A DNA stretch of 64,000 bases, taken from contig NC_083572.1 of NCBI RefSeq assembly GCF_027579695.1, positions 11,752,915 through 11,816,914 of the forward strand, in the 5' to 3' direction. The notes below the pieces were generated by a model that made no database searches, had not been told where the DNA came from, and saw nothing but the letters and a program-made list of their open reading frames with translations. Positions within the stretch are counted from its first letter, which is position 1; every line of letters begins with the position of its first letter. Positions 10,284 to 20,790 of this stretch are shown here, piece by piece. The DNA comes from Neoarius graeffei (lineage: Eukaryota > Chordata > Actinopteri > Siluriformes > Ariidae). A program made the position numbers and the translations under genes.

Positions 10284-11143
10284 TGTTAGGTTTTTTTTCC
10301 ATCTCTGGCCCTCACCATCTCGAGATCAGTCCCCTCGTGTCACCCAGACGTCTGGGGGTGAGTCGCAGAAAAAAGAAAGGAACCCCACAATCTTTAGTTC
10401 GCAATCTTTATTCGCAAGTCCCCCCTGAGACGAGAGTATACATGGGTTTTATACGTGTGTATGTGAGTGAAACCGTGGATCAATCATGACAATTTTAAAC
10501 AAAGACTATGTTTAGTCTAACAAAGAAGTGTCTTCTCCACTGGACGAAGGTCAGGTTACACAGGAATAGTTTAAAATCACTGTTATAGTATATGTAAGCT
10601 CTAAAATATTAAAATCATAAAGTCTTAACACCTTGTGCAGCAATAAGGCTAATATAAATCTATAAAACGATAAAACTAACATGAATCACTTAATGCAGCT
10701 TTAAATCTAACATTCAATCATTTCAATTTCAAATTCAACACTGAAGAGACTGGTTAAATCTAACAATCCTAAATCACGTGTAGCTATAAAACTAACTTAA
10801 ATCATGGCTTTAAATCTAACTTTTAATCCCAAATACACGTTGGATATGCAGCTGTGGGTGTGTGTGGGTGTGTCTGACATCATTGCAGACCTTGGCGCTG
10901 TTCAGACACAATAATCTGATCAATAATACACATTTCATATCAAAATAAGCAGAATGTTCTGATGATATGATAGCAATGTTTAGACAGAATGGAATTTTTT
11001 AAACAATGTCTAGCTGAGACAGAAGGTCATTTTAACTGAACAGAATAAATCCTTACAATTTTGTCACAAAATAAATTACTGCCTTCTTGGTCAAGAATAA
11101 ATACTTACAATTATTTATCCTTACAAAGGAATAACACCTTACA
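10284..11143 (-). mobile_element. Solo LTR, family B, copy 1
   Basis: Begins TGTTAGG and ends TTACA on the plus strand, with the perfect 5-bp TSD GTAAG (10279-10283, 11144-11148). The minus strand holds an AATAAA signal in AATAAAGATTGCG, then a CAGACGTCTGGGTGACACG block shared with the LTR at 41546. No internal viral genes adjoin it. It split the hAT exon. Confidence 0.88.
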
Positions 11144-11414
11144 GTAAGGAAGAAACTGAGAAGGCATGTGGCAAAATCTTGAATTTTCATTTGTGATTGT
11201 ACAGTAAATGCACCAGAATTAGTCACTGACCAGTTTTCATCTAGTCCCTGGTAGGTTAATACATAAAATGTAATAACAAAGTCACAAACTCAAGGTCCAT
11301 GGGCTATCAAAAGTCAAATAATGACAATAGTGCAATTGTGACGAGGGTGGGCAAAGTTGGGGGGCCCAAAATTCTAATCTTTCATGGGGCCCAAAATTTC
11401 TGGTGGCGCCCCTG

Positions 11415-11795
11415 GTGGGATGTATAGTTTAACATCGTAACACATGAATCCAACAAACACTTTATCCGGTAGTTCCTTCTCTTCAAATGTAATCATTACA
11501 GAAAGGCTATCACAGATTCCACCATTTCTCTTGGTCTTAAGACGCTTAATTGCATTCACTTTAACTTTCTTGATGTTTTCTTTCAGCATTTCTGCAGTTA
11601 TATTAGTTGGAATTCCTGTAATGACACCTCTGGTGAGCTTTTGATCATTAGCCCTTGAACACTGTACAGACTTTCCATTGATCTTTTGTACCTTTAAAGC
11701 TTTCTCATATTGCTCGGCATTATTACACAATACTAACAATTGTCCACTCTGCAAAACCTTTGCGCTCCTTATCTCTCCTATTTCCTTGTTTAAAC
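11415..11795 (-). mobile_element. LINE ORF1 fragment, middle part
   Basis: The minus strand encodes about 120 codons of ORF1, including KEIGEIRSAKVLQSGQLLV, NGKSVQCSRAND and VKLYIPP. The IPP end is directly upstream of the knuckles at 4560. The left edge is the TSD of the composite hAT, the right edge the GTTTAAAC TSD of the next hAT. No stop codons interrupt this part. Confidence 0.85.
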
Positions 11796-12239
11796 TAGGG
11801 TGACCAGACGTCCCGGTTTTACCGGGACAGTCCCGATTTGGGGTTGTGTGTCCCGAGTCCCGACAAAAGTCTGTCGGGACACAGATATGTCCTGGTTTTC
11901 GCCACTCGTGACGTTTGCGACTGAGCAGCGTGGGAATCATTAGCGGAGAAATGTCTGCATTTACTATTTTGATGAATTGACAGGAATCGCAAACTTTCCT
12001 GGTTACTGCCCCCTGGCCCTGTGGCATGGGTGTTTATTTAGCCACATTATTCCAGACAACAGAACGGGTTGCCATGCAACAATAAAATAAACATTAACTG
12101 GCGTGAATGTTCTTTGTCTAGCAGCTAATGCTGTGCACTCCTGTGGGGGCTTTCCTCGGGCTGTCGCCCCTCTCCTCCTTTATTGCTGTTTTGTTTGAGT
12201 GTATATTTACAGAAGCCGCGAGAGGCCCTTCATATAATC

Positions 12240-12745
12240 TTTTTTTATTCACCTTGTTATCCCGAGATAACGACATAATTAATTCAGGATCTCGAGAAAA
12301 CAAAACAATTATTTCATGATCTCAGCTGGATCACTGTATCTCCGTCGGTAGAGACGAAGCCGGGCCAGTCTTCTGCGGAGGTGCCGCGGACTAATTTTGA
12401 AATTATCCCTTATTACAAGACTTAATGCAATCTCTCCCTGTGTCAACCCCTGATCAAAATATTGCCTTATTAGGTGATCGATTATTCCAGACATTCTAAT
12501 GACCAAAGTTGCATCTATACAGAATGAGAAATAGCCCCAAAGTCAGCATATCACAAGTCTCTTGGCGCACCTGAATGAACCATTTCTCAGCTGTTTACTC
12601 GAGATCATAAAATAATTGTTTTGTTTTCTCGAGATCTCGGAATAATGGTTTTGTTTTCTCGAGATCTCGAATTAGTTGTGTTGTTTTCTCGAGATCCTGA
12701 ATTAATTATGTCGTTATCTCGGGATAACAAGGTGAATAAAAAAAA
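12240..12745 (-). mobile_element. Inverted-repeat element with CTCGAGA repeats and a small ORF
   Basis: Its ends are long inverted repeats (TTATTCACCTTGTTATCCCG and complement), followed by several TTTTGTTTTCTCGAGATC motifs, mostly on the right side. A minus-strand frame of 65 codons (12506-12309) includes QYFDQGLTQGEIALSL and SPRHLRRRLARLRLYRRR. This looks like a helix-turn-helix segment such as the N-terminus of an integrase-like transposase. I cannot name the family. No clear TSD. Confidence 0.55.
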
Positions 12746-12940
12746 GGATTCCGTTTAACATACCATTCTGACAGTTTGGCCGTATTGCTGTGTTGAACAG
12801 CTTGTTGCACCTTCCATTAAAGTGTTCACTTTTGTACACATCTTCTTGCTTTATTCATTCAGTTGTGGGGAATGGTTAGTAAGGTTGATTCTGACCTAGA
12901 CTATGTTGAGGTCACATATCTACTTTTTAAGTTCATGCTA

Positions 12941-14551
12941 CAGTGGTGCTTGAAAGTTTGTGAACCCTTTAGAATTTTCTATATTTCTGCATAAATATGA
13001 CCTAAAACATCATCAGATTTTCCACACAAGTCCTAAAAGTAGATAAAGAGAACCCAGTTAAACAAATGAGACAAAAATATTATACTTGGTCATTTATTTA
13101 TTGAGGAAAATAATCCAATATTACATATCTGTGAGTGGCAAAAGTATGTGAACCTCTAGGATTAGCAGTTAATTTGAAGGTGAAATTAGAGTCAGGTGTT
13201 TTCAATCAATGGCATGACAATCAGGTGTGAGTGGGCACCCTGTTTTATTTAAAGAACAGAGATCTATCAAAGTCTGATCTTCACAACACACGTTTGTGGA
13301 AGTGCATCATGGCATGAACAAAGGAGATTTCTGAGGACCTCAGAAAAAACATTGATGATGCTCATCAGGCTGGAAAAGGTTACAAAACCATCTCTAAAGA
13401 GTTTGGACTCCACCAATCCACAGTCAGACAGATTGTGTACAAATGAAGGAAATTCAAGACCATTGTTGCACTCCCCAGGAGTGGTCAACCAACAAAGATC
13501 ACTCCAAGAGCAAGGCGTGTAATAGTCAGCAAGGTCACAAAGGACCCCAGGGTAACTTCTAAGCAACTGAAGGCCTCTCTCAAATTGGTTAAGGTTAATG
13601 TTCATGAGTCTACCATCAGGAGAACACTGAACAAAAATGGTGTGAATGGCAGGGTTGCAAGGATAAAGCCACTGCTCTCCAAAAAGAACATTGCTGCTCA
13701 TCTGCAGTTTGCTAAAGATCACGTGGACAAGCCAGAAGGCTATTGGAAAAATGTTTTGTGGACGGATGAGACCAAAATAGAACTTTTTGGTTTAAATGAG
13801 AAGTGTTATGTTTGGAGAAAGGAAACCACTGCATTCCAGCATAAGAACCTTATCCCATCTGTGAAACATGGTGGTGGTAGTATCATGCTTTGGGTCTGTT
13901 TTGCTGCATCTGGGCCAGGACAGTTTGCCATCATTGATGGAACAATGAATTCTGAATTATACCAGCAAATTCTAAAGGAAAATGTCAGGACATCTGTCCA
14001 TGAACTGAATCTCAAGAGAAGGTGGATCATGCAGCAAGACAACGACCCTAAGCACACAAGTTGTTCTACCAGAGAATGGTTAAAGAAGAATGAAGTTAAT
14101 GTTTTGGAATGGCCAAGTCAAAGTCCTGACCTTAATTCAATTGAAATGCTGTTCAAGGACCTGAAGTGAGCAGTTCATGTGAGGAAACCCACCAACATCC
14201 CAGAGTTGAAGCTGTTCTGTACGGAGGAACGGGCTAAAATTCCTCCAAGTCAGTGTGCAGGACTGATCAACAGTGACCGGAAATGTTTAGTTGCAGTTAT
14301 TGCTGCACAAGGGGGTCACACCAGATACTGAAAGCAAAGGTTCACATACTTTTGCCACTCACAGATATGTAATATTGGATTATTTTCCTCAATAAATAAA
14401 TGACCAAGTATAATATTTTTGTCTCATTTGTTTAACTGGGTTCTCTTTATCTACTTTTAGGACTTGTGTGAAAATCTGATGATGTTTTAGGTTATATTTA
14501 TGCAGAAATGTAGAAAATTCTAAAGGGTTCACAAACTTTCAAGCACCACTG
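12941..14551 (+). mobile_element. Tc1-like transposon, family 1, copy 1
   Basis: TA on both sides (12939-12940, 14552-14553). About 210-bp terminal inverted repeats start CAGTGGTGCTTGAAAGTTTG. Length 1611 bp. The second copy (15785-17394) is nearly the same length and sequence. Confidence 0.95.
13309..14331 (+). pseudogene. Tc1-like transposase, decayed (family 1)
   Basis: A 340-codon frame from ATG at 13309 to TGA at 14329-14331. The N-terminal half carries the paired helix-turn-helix (GYKKTISKEFGLHQSTVRQ-like block; PRSGQPTK linker). The catalytic domain has DD34E residues in [21 protein letters not shown] and SPDLNSIE. In-frame stops at codon 3 (TGA for CGA), after IVYK (TGA for TGG) and after FKDLK (TGA) make it inactive. 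All three are changes that CpG or G-to-A decay could cause. Confidence 0.9.
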
Positions 14552-14917
14552 TATAGTGCATACAATTTTAGAGATATAGCCTACATGTGCATATGCATTC
14601 TTCTTGGTGTTCTCACAAACAGGTGAAATAAATCAGTTTAAATTTGGCCTATGGACATAGCCTGGCCTATTCTCAGCCATTACAAAATCTGTTGTCTGAC
14701 CGTAATTTAACTGATCTGTATACCACCATGCTACTAGATAACAAAATGCCTGTTTGTTTTATTTCATGTGAGATGTTGATAAATGTGAGCTTCAACAAAA
14801 TGATAAGAGCACCTCTCTGAGTGTCACGTTTACGTAAAAAAAAAAAGGTGTGCGTGCACGAGCATGGTCGCGCGCAAAAGTGTCCCGGTTTCAGACTAGA
14901 GAAATCTGGTCACCCTA

Positions 14918-15116
14918 GTTTAAACCCTTCGTGAGTTGGATTGGATTCGACTCTTTAAAAGTGGTATCCGTCTGCATCAACTTAATAACAACCTTATGAC
15001 TTTCCCTTTCACACCTTTCTGAATCAGATCTAGAGTCCACAGTATCTGGCTTTTTCCTCTTTTTCTTTTTATTTCGATACAATTTCCACGCCTCGCTCTG
15101 TTGAGCATTGGCGCCA
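14918..15116 (-). mobile_element. LINE ORF1 fragment, N-terminal part
   Basis: The minus strand encodes GANAQQSEAWKLYRNKKKRK and then SHKVVIKLMQTDTTFKESNP, upstream of the piece at 11795. Its first 75 bp (15042-15116) recur at 20542-20610. Confidence 0.8.
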
Positions 15117-15784
15117 TAGATTTACATAGAAGACTAGATGCCTCGTCCCCGTTGCCCATCAACGAAGTCGAACGTCCGCACATGGCGGCCATCTTACCTC
15201 AGACAGCTGGCTTACCCATTACATTGTGTTGGTAGCGATATGTACTTTTCAGATGACCGTAACTTCCTCAAATTTCAGTCGATATTCAAACGGTTTGGTT
15301 TGTTATATAAAAAAAAGGAAGTATGTATTTATGACATAAAATGATTATTCATCATTCATGTTTAAAAAAAATACGCATAGCTTGGCGAAAATATTTCAGT
15401 ATACTACAGACTGTAAGACAGGATGCATGCTGAAATTCCTATGCTGTGAGAAGCCTAACACTGCATACTTATGGATAACTGCAGCCTTAGGACAAATAAC
15501 CATACAATTTATTTCCAGTTTTTAGTGAAAATATTTTTACATGTGATAGGGCCGTACGGGAAGCTAATGTTAAATAAACAGCTTACTCACTTCTGAAACT
15601 TCAGAAATACTTCATCCACCTCAAAAACCTAATGCACTCGCATCATAGCATAATAACAAATGTAAACTCACATCATAGCATAATAACAAATGCACTGCCC
15701 GAGTAAGTAATAGTATAAAACAGTGACAGTGACTCACGGTAGTTTGTGACAAAAAAAGCATTTAATTAATCACATGTGGTTATA
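15117..15784. other. Unassigned stretch before Tc1 copy
   Basis: Non-coding. The segment 15171-15203 (GTCCGCACATGGCGGCCATC) is the inverted match of 18358-18389, so this may be one end of a larger element that now holds Tc1 copy 2 and a hAT copy. A direct repeat of CATCATAGCATAATAACAAA occurs near 15640-15690. Confidence 0.4.
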
Positions 15785-17394
15785 CACTGGTGCTTGAAAG
15801 TTTGTGAACCCTTTAGAATTTTCTATATTTCTGCATAAATATGACCTAAAACATCATCAGATTTTCACACAAGTCCTAAAAGTAGATAAAGAGAACCCAG
15901 TTAAACAAATGAGACAAAAATATTGTACTTAGTCATTTATTTATTGAGGAAAATGATCCAATATTACATATCTGTGAGTGGCAAAAGTATGTGAACCTCT
16001 AGGATTAGCAGTTAATTTGAAGGTGAAATTAGAGTCAGGTGTTTTCAATCAATGGCATGACAATCAGGTGTGAGTGGGCACCCTGTTTTATTTAAAGAAC
16101 AGGGATCTATCAAAGTCTGATCTTCACAACACATGTTTGTGGAAGTGCATCATGGCACGAACAAAGGAGATTTCTGAGGACCTCAGAAAAAGTGTTGTTG
16201 ATGCTCATCATGCTGGAAAAGGTTACAAAACCATCTCTAAAGAGTTTGGACTCCACCAATCCACAGTCAGACAGATTGTGTACAAATGGAGGAAATTCAA
16301 GACCATTGTTACCCTCCCCAGGAGTGGTCGACCAACAAAGATCACTCCAAGAGCAAGGCGTGTAATAGTCGGCGAGGTCACAAAGGACCCCAGGGTAACT
16401 TCTAAGCAACTGAAGGCCTCTCTCACACTGGCTAATGTTAATGTCCATGAGTCCACCATCAGGAGAACACTGAACAACAATGGTGTGCATGTCAGGGTTG
16501 CAAGGAGAAAGCCACTGCTCTCCAAAAAGAACATTGCTGCTCGTCTGCAGTTTGCTAAAGATCATGTGGACAAGCCAGAAGGCTATTAGAAAAATGTTTT
16601 GTGGACAGATGAGTCCAAAATAGAACTTTTTGGTTTAAATGAGAAGCGTTATGTTTGGAGGAAGGAAAACACTGCATTCCAGCATAAGAACCTTATCCCA
16701 TCTGTGAAACATGGTGGTGGTAGTATCATGGTTTGGGCCTGTTTTGCTGCATCTGGGCCAGGACAGCTCGCCGTCATTGATGGAACAATGAAATCTGAAT
16801 TATACCAATGAATCCTAAAGGAAAACGTCAGGACATCTGTCCGTGTACTGAATCTCAAGAGAAGGTGGATCATGCAGCAAGACAATGACCCTAAGCACAC
16901 AAGTCGTTCTACCAAAGAATGGTTAAAGAAGAATAAAGTTAATGTTTTGGAATGGCCAAGTCAAAGTCCTGACCTTAATCCAATCAAAATGTTGTAGAAG
17001 GACCTGAAGTGAGCAGTTCATGTGAGGAAACCCACCAAAATCCCAGATTTGAAGCTGTTCTGTATGGAGGAACGGGCTAAAATTCCTCCAAGCCGGTGTG
17101 CAGGACTGATCAACATTTACCAGAAACATTTTGTTGCAGTTATTGCTGCACAAGGCGGTCACACCAGATACTGAAAGCAAAGGTTCACATACTTTTGCCA
17201 TTCATAGATGTGTAATGTTGGATCATTTTCTTCAATAAATAAATGACCAAGTATAATATTTTTGTCTCATTTGTTTAACTGGGTTCTCTTTATTTACTTT
17301 TAGGACTTGTGTAAAAATCTGATGTTGTTTTAGGCCATATTTAGGCAGAAATACAGAAAATTCTAAAGGGTTCACAAACTTTCAAGCACCACTG
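15785..17394 (+). mobile_element. Tc1-like transposon, family 1, copy 2
   Basis: TA flanks (15783-15784, 17395-17396); 1610 bp; about 210-bp inverted repeats nearly the same as in copy 1. Confidence 0.95.
16152..17174 (+). pseudogene. Tc1-like transposase, decayed (family 1, copy 2)
   Basis: Open from MARTKEISEDLRKSVVDAHH at 16152 for 145 codons, then TAG at 16587 in place of a tryptophan codon. It continues as [13 protein letters not shown] (first catalytic Asp) to a TGA at 16809 replacing Gln. [10 protein letters not shown] is present, but the glutamate of the third motif reads PDLNPIK, and further stops follow. It has kept codons 1-145 that copy 1 lost, but has lost the catalytic Glu. Confidence 0.9.
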
Positions 17395-17665
17395 TACTTC
17401 CAAGGATAAAAAGATATCTTTACATTTACAAAAAGAACATTCAAAGCTGATTATCATGTCAAAGTCAATATATGTTAGCACAGAAGATTGAAATTTCATT
17501 TGACTAGGCTCCAATGTGCAGTTAAAATAAAACTAAACATACTGATATAAACATCTACAATTGAAACACACACAGACACACACATCATCTTGTCATCAAA
17601 GTCAGTACTTTGATTTCCTGTAAATCATAATGTGAGTGCTGGGCTGTGCTTGCGTAAGTCTTCAT

Positions 17666-18343
17666 TAGTGTTGTGACGTTCGCGAACGAACCGATTCTTT
17701 TGAACGGCTCCTAGGCATGAACGATGAGAACCGAGTCTCGAGCTGGGGGAGCCGTTCTTTCTGTCGTTCTTTGTCTGTACTGTGTTGCAGATAGTTTATA
17801 ATGTTGTTGTGTGATATTAATGATAATATTGTGGGAAAACTACTTTGCACGGACGTTCATTTAATTTATTCTATCGTCATTTTGTTTGTTCTATTTTTGT
17901 GTATTTTATTTATTTATCTGTTTGTCTAGTTGTATCTATTTTGTATCTCAGACTTCAATATTTTTGTAAAACAAGTGTTTTTCTCTAAAATATTCTTGCG
18001 TTCTTGATAACTATGTTCTTGAGTGGGTTCTTTTTTTTTTTTTTTACAGAAAAGCCGTTCTGCATGGACATTCATTGAAGCCCTCATTGTTTTTTAATGG
18101 TTATTTATGAGCGTTTAGGGGTTACAATAATGTAATTCTAGGTTGCTTTATATAAAAGGTATGTCCAGAAATATTGATGTCACTGTCTAAGCAGAGGGAT
18201 CTGGCTTCTTTAGACGCTGTCTTCTTAAAACTGAATAAATATTTTAAAAAAGAGCCAAATGAGCCAGTCTTTTGAACGGCTCTTTTCAAAGAACGGATCA
18301 CAAAGATGCGGATCCCATCAAAGAGCCATAAATCCCATCTCTA
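17666..18343. mobile_element. hAT-type element X, copy 1
   Basis: The 8-bp TSD GTCTTCAT is perfect (17658-17665, 18344-18351). The left end is TAGTGTTGTGACGTTCGCG, the right end CATAAATCCCATCTCTA. Subterminal motifs AACGGCTC and GAGCCGTT recur in both orientations. 678 bp, no transposase. Confidence 0.85.
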
Positions 18344-18583
18344 GTCTTCATACCCCTTGTCTGTGGTAAGATGGCCGCCCTGTGCGGACTAGTGTTGTGA
18401 CGTTCGCGAACGAACTGATTCTTTTGAACGGCTCCTAGGCATGAACGATGAGAACCGAGTCTTGAGCTGGGGGAGCCGTTCTTTCTGTCGTTCTTTTTCT
18501 GTACTGTGTTTCAGATGAAAAAGCTCCTCCTTTACTCCTCCTCCCGTCACTGAGTTAGGGAAAGGTTACGGTGAGGGCACAGT

Positions 18584-18633
18584 GGTGCCTATTTGTCTGA
18601 TATGCAAATGTAGCTATCAGACAAATAGGCACC
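18584..18633. repeat. 19-bp perfect hairpin
   Basis: GGTGCCTATTTGTCTGATA (18584-18602) and its exact complement (18615-18633) are separated by 12 bases. It lies in the possible BED-finger region of element X copy 2 and is absent from copy 1. Confidence 0.9.
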
Positions 18634-18756
18634 GATGTGACATCAGGGAGTGGGAGGTGGCCGTCAGAGCGCAGCCCGTTGTGGTCATGCTGCTTGCACG
18701 TGCGCTCTCCAGAAAGAAAAAAAAAAACCTGCGTGGCTCTGTTTCAGAGTAGTTAA

Positions 18757-19401
18757 AGGTGGAGTACGAGATTTTGGAATAACGGTTCCCGCAAGCCATA
18801 TTTTGAAAAGAAACACGCCCGCCCTCGCCATGCTCCCCCCCCCCCCCCCCCGCGTCTCCACCCCTCCTCCCCCTTATAAAGCCTGAGAAAGTCCGGCTTT
18901 ATAATGGGTGTCTATTGCGTTACACACCAGTGGAGCAGAGTGTAGAGAGCTTAGAAAAATAGCTCAAACTTTCTCATTTAAACTGTGTTTTCAGCCTCAC
19001 TTTTCACTCCACACACACAATTTTTGCAAAAGTAGTAGCCACACTTGTCCTGATTCACACAATGTGTCTACCTACATGATAGGACTTGCAGTTTTTGAAT
19101 GAGAAGCCTGAAAGTGAGGAGAGGGCAGCCGCGCAGCCACATAGACTGCCATTATAAACTTGGCAGAAAAGTCACTCGTTTTTTAACTCGCTCTAGTGAC
19201 CTCATTTCTTACACTACAGACAAAAAAAATTACATCAGTGTGTTCAGGAGAGCCTTGTGGCGCTCACTGTGAAAGAATTTTGTGAATATCTCCTTCTGTT
19301 TTCGTGTAAATCCCCGTTGTTTGGAGGGAGCACACTGAGAAAATCCTGCGCTCTGTGTGACACTCTGCTGGCAGCGCACGGGTTGGGGGCGGGGCTGCTC
19401 G

Positions 19402-19440
<39 letters not shown>

Positions 19441-19674
19441 AAGGGATGGGCTGGTCGCGGGCTTCAGTCTGATTGACGTGTCAGTATCCAATCATTTTGA
19501 GGTGGTACCTCGATAGGATTGGATGGCGTTTTTCCTTTATTTTACACTGTAGACTGGATTCAAATATTTCGTTTTTGGGTCAAACCTTCTATTGTACTGC
19601 TTGCAACATGGGTGTGAGGAGCTTTTCAAGCAATATGGTAAAAATACTCCTGAAAAAAATCTCATACCCCACCT
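18757..19674. mobile_element. Kolobok-like element, non-autonomous
   Basis: TTAA on both sides (18753-18756, 19675-19678). Inverted ends AGGTGGAGTACGAGATTTT and AGGTGGGGTATGAGATTTT (as complement). It includes a poly-C run at 18835-18851 and a CA microsatellite at 19410-19437. No transposase or THAP frame recognised. Confidence 0.7.
19410..19437. repeat. CA microsatellite
   Basis: About 14 CA units following a CTCTCT run. Confidence 0.95.
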
Positions 19675-20541
19675 TTAATTGGAGAATTGGGGGGTTGGGG
19701 GAGGGATGGCACCAGTTGTGCACGCTGTCTTCACGTGTACCCAAAAAAAAAAATAGTTCAAATTGTTTTGTATATAGTTTATAATGTTGTTGTGTGATAT
19801 TAATGATAATATTGTGGGAAAACTACTTTGCACGGACGTTCATTTAATTTATTCTATCGTCATTTTGTTTGTTCTATTTTTGTGTATTGTATTTATTTAT
19901 CTGTTTGTCTAGTTGTATCTATTTTTCTAATAATAATATATTTTTTGCATTAATAGTTTGTTTTTTTCTATTAAAATAATCTTGTGATCTTGTTATAACT
20001 TTATCTATTTATCTGACTGTTTAGTTGTATCTATTTTTGTTACAATTTCAATATTTTTAATAAAGTTTGTTTTTTTCTATTAAAATGTTCTTGTGTGATA
20101 ACTAGTTCTTGTGTTATATTTATTGTAGTTGTATCTATTTTGTATCTCAGACTTAAATATTTTTGTAAAACAAGTGTTTTTCTATAAAATATTCTTGCGT
20201 TCTTGATAACTATGTTCTTGGGTGGGTTCTTTTTTTTTTTTTTACAGAAAAGCCGTTCTGCATGGACATTCATTGAAGCCCTCATTGTTTTTTAATGGTT
20301 ATTTATGAGCGTTTAGGGGTTACAATAATGTAAGTCTAGGTTGCTTTATATAAAAGGTATGTCCAGAAATATTGATGTCACTGTCTAAGCAGAGGGATCT
20401 GGCTTCTTTAGACGCTGTCTTCTTAAAACTGAATAAATATTTTAAAAAAGAGCCAAATGAGCCAGTCTTTTGAAAGGCTCTTTTCAAAGAACGGATCACA
20501 AAGATGCGGATCCCATCAAAGAGCCATAAATCCCATCTCTA

Positions 20542-20790
20542 GTATCTGGCTTTTTCCTCTTTTTATTTCGATACAATTTCCACGCCTCGCTCTGTTGAGC
20601 ATTGGCGCCACCAAACTCAAACATTCCTCTCTCACTTCCTGAATCGTCACTTCCGTCCTCCATCTCCTGACCAGTCACAACCCAGCTGTTGCCAACCGCC
20701 TCCCTTCAGACTCCTCGTTGTGCCTTACTGCGCATGACAACAAACTACCATAAAACGTTCCACAACTGTCGCAAATCCCTACTCGCGTCA
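20542..20790 (-). mobile_element. LINE ORF1 start and 5' UTR
   Basis: The minus strand gives a start MEDGSDDSGSERGMFEFGGA followed by NAQQSEAWKLYRNKKRKKPD. The last part (20542-20610) repeats 15042-15116 with a 6-bp deletion. Upstream on the minus strand (20665-20790) is a non-coding 5' region. This is the 5' end of the scattered LINE. Confidence 0.75.

Larger units (their letters stand above)
4576..11414. mobile_element. Composite hAT element (6.8 kb) containing other elements
   Basis: The 8-bp TSD GTGGGATG lies at 4568-4575 and 11415-11422. The ends are inverted: CATGGGAGCCGCCAG at the left and, as complement, CAGGGGCGCCACCAG at the right, both followed by a GGGCCC motif. Removing the element joins the two LINE ORF1 halves. 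Nested inside are a Kolobok element (4645-5947), two V-SINEs, a hAT-like element (7995-9104) and a solo LTR (10284-11143). Two exons of its own transposase survive (7852 and 10159). Stretches not listed separately (5950-6285, 7000-7450, 7563-7850, 9105-9650, 11149-11400) are its intron or end sequence. Confidence 0.85.
11796..14917. mobile_element. hAT element carrying a Tc1 copy
   Basis: The 8-bp TSD GTTTAAAC is at 11788-11795 and 14918-14925. The inverted ends TAGGGTGACCAG and CTGGTCACCCTA are perfect, with a repeated GTCCCG motif just inside. A minus-strand frame near 11905-12027 has a CDSC pair and RKRHEW, possibly a degraded BED-type finger. Nested inside are a palindromic element (12240-12745) and a Tc1-like element (12941-14551). 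Nothing is seen at 12050-12235 or 14560-14900. Confidence 0.88.
18390..20541 (+). mobile_element. hAT-type element X, copy 2, longer and interrupted
   Basis: Same ends as copy 1 but 2152 bp. It keeps about 250 bp more of the interior, including VPICLICKC, which could be a BED-finger cysteine pair (near 18586), and contains a Kolobok-like element (18757-19674). From 19765 the interior matches copy 1 again, with extra T-rich repeats. Its flanks differ (GTGCGGAC at the left, GTATCTGG at the right), so it has lost its original left neighbour. Confidence 0.75.

Noticed and set aside
10180..10489. Two plus-strand ORFs of 68-82 codons
   Set aside because: One is in the wrong frame for the hAT exon and both run into the solo LTR.
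19230..19491. ORFs near the CA repeat
   Set aside because: Val-Cys and Thr-His runs come from the CA microsatellite in a non-coding element.
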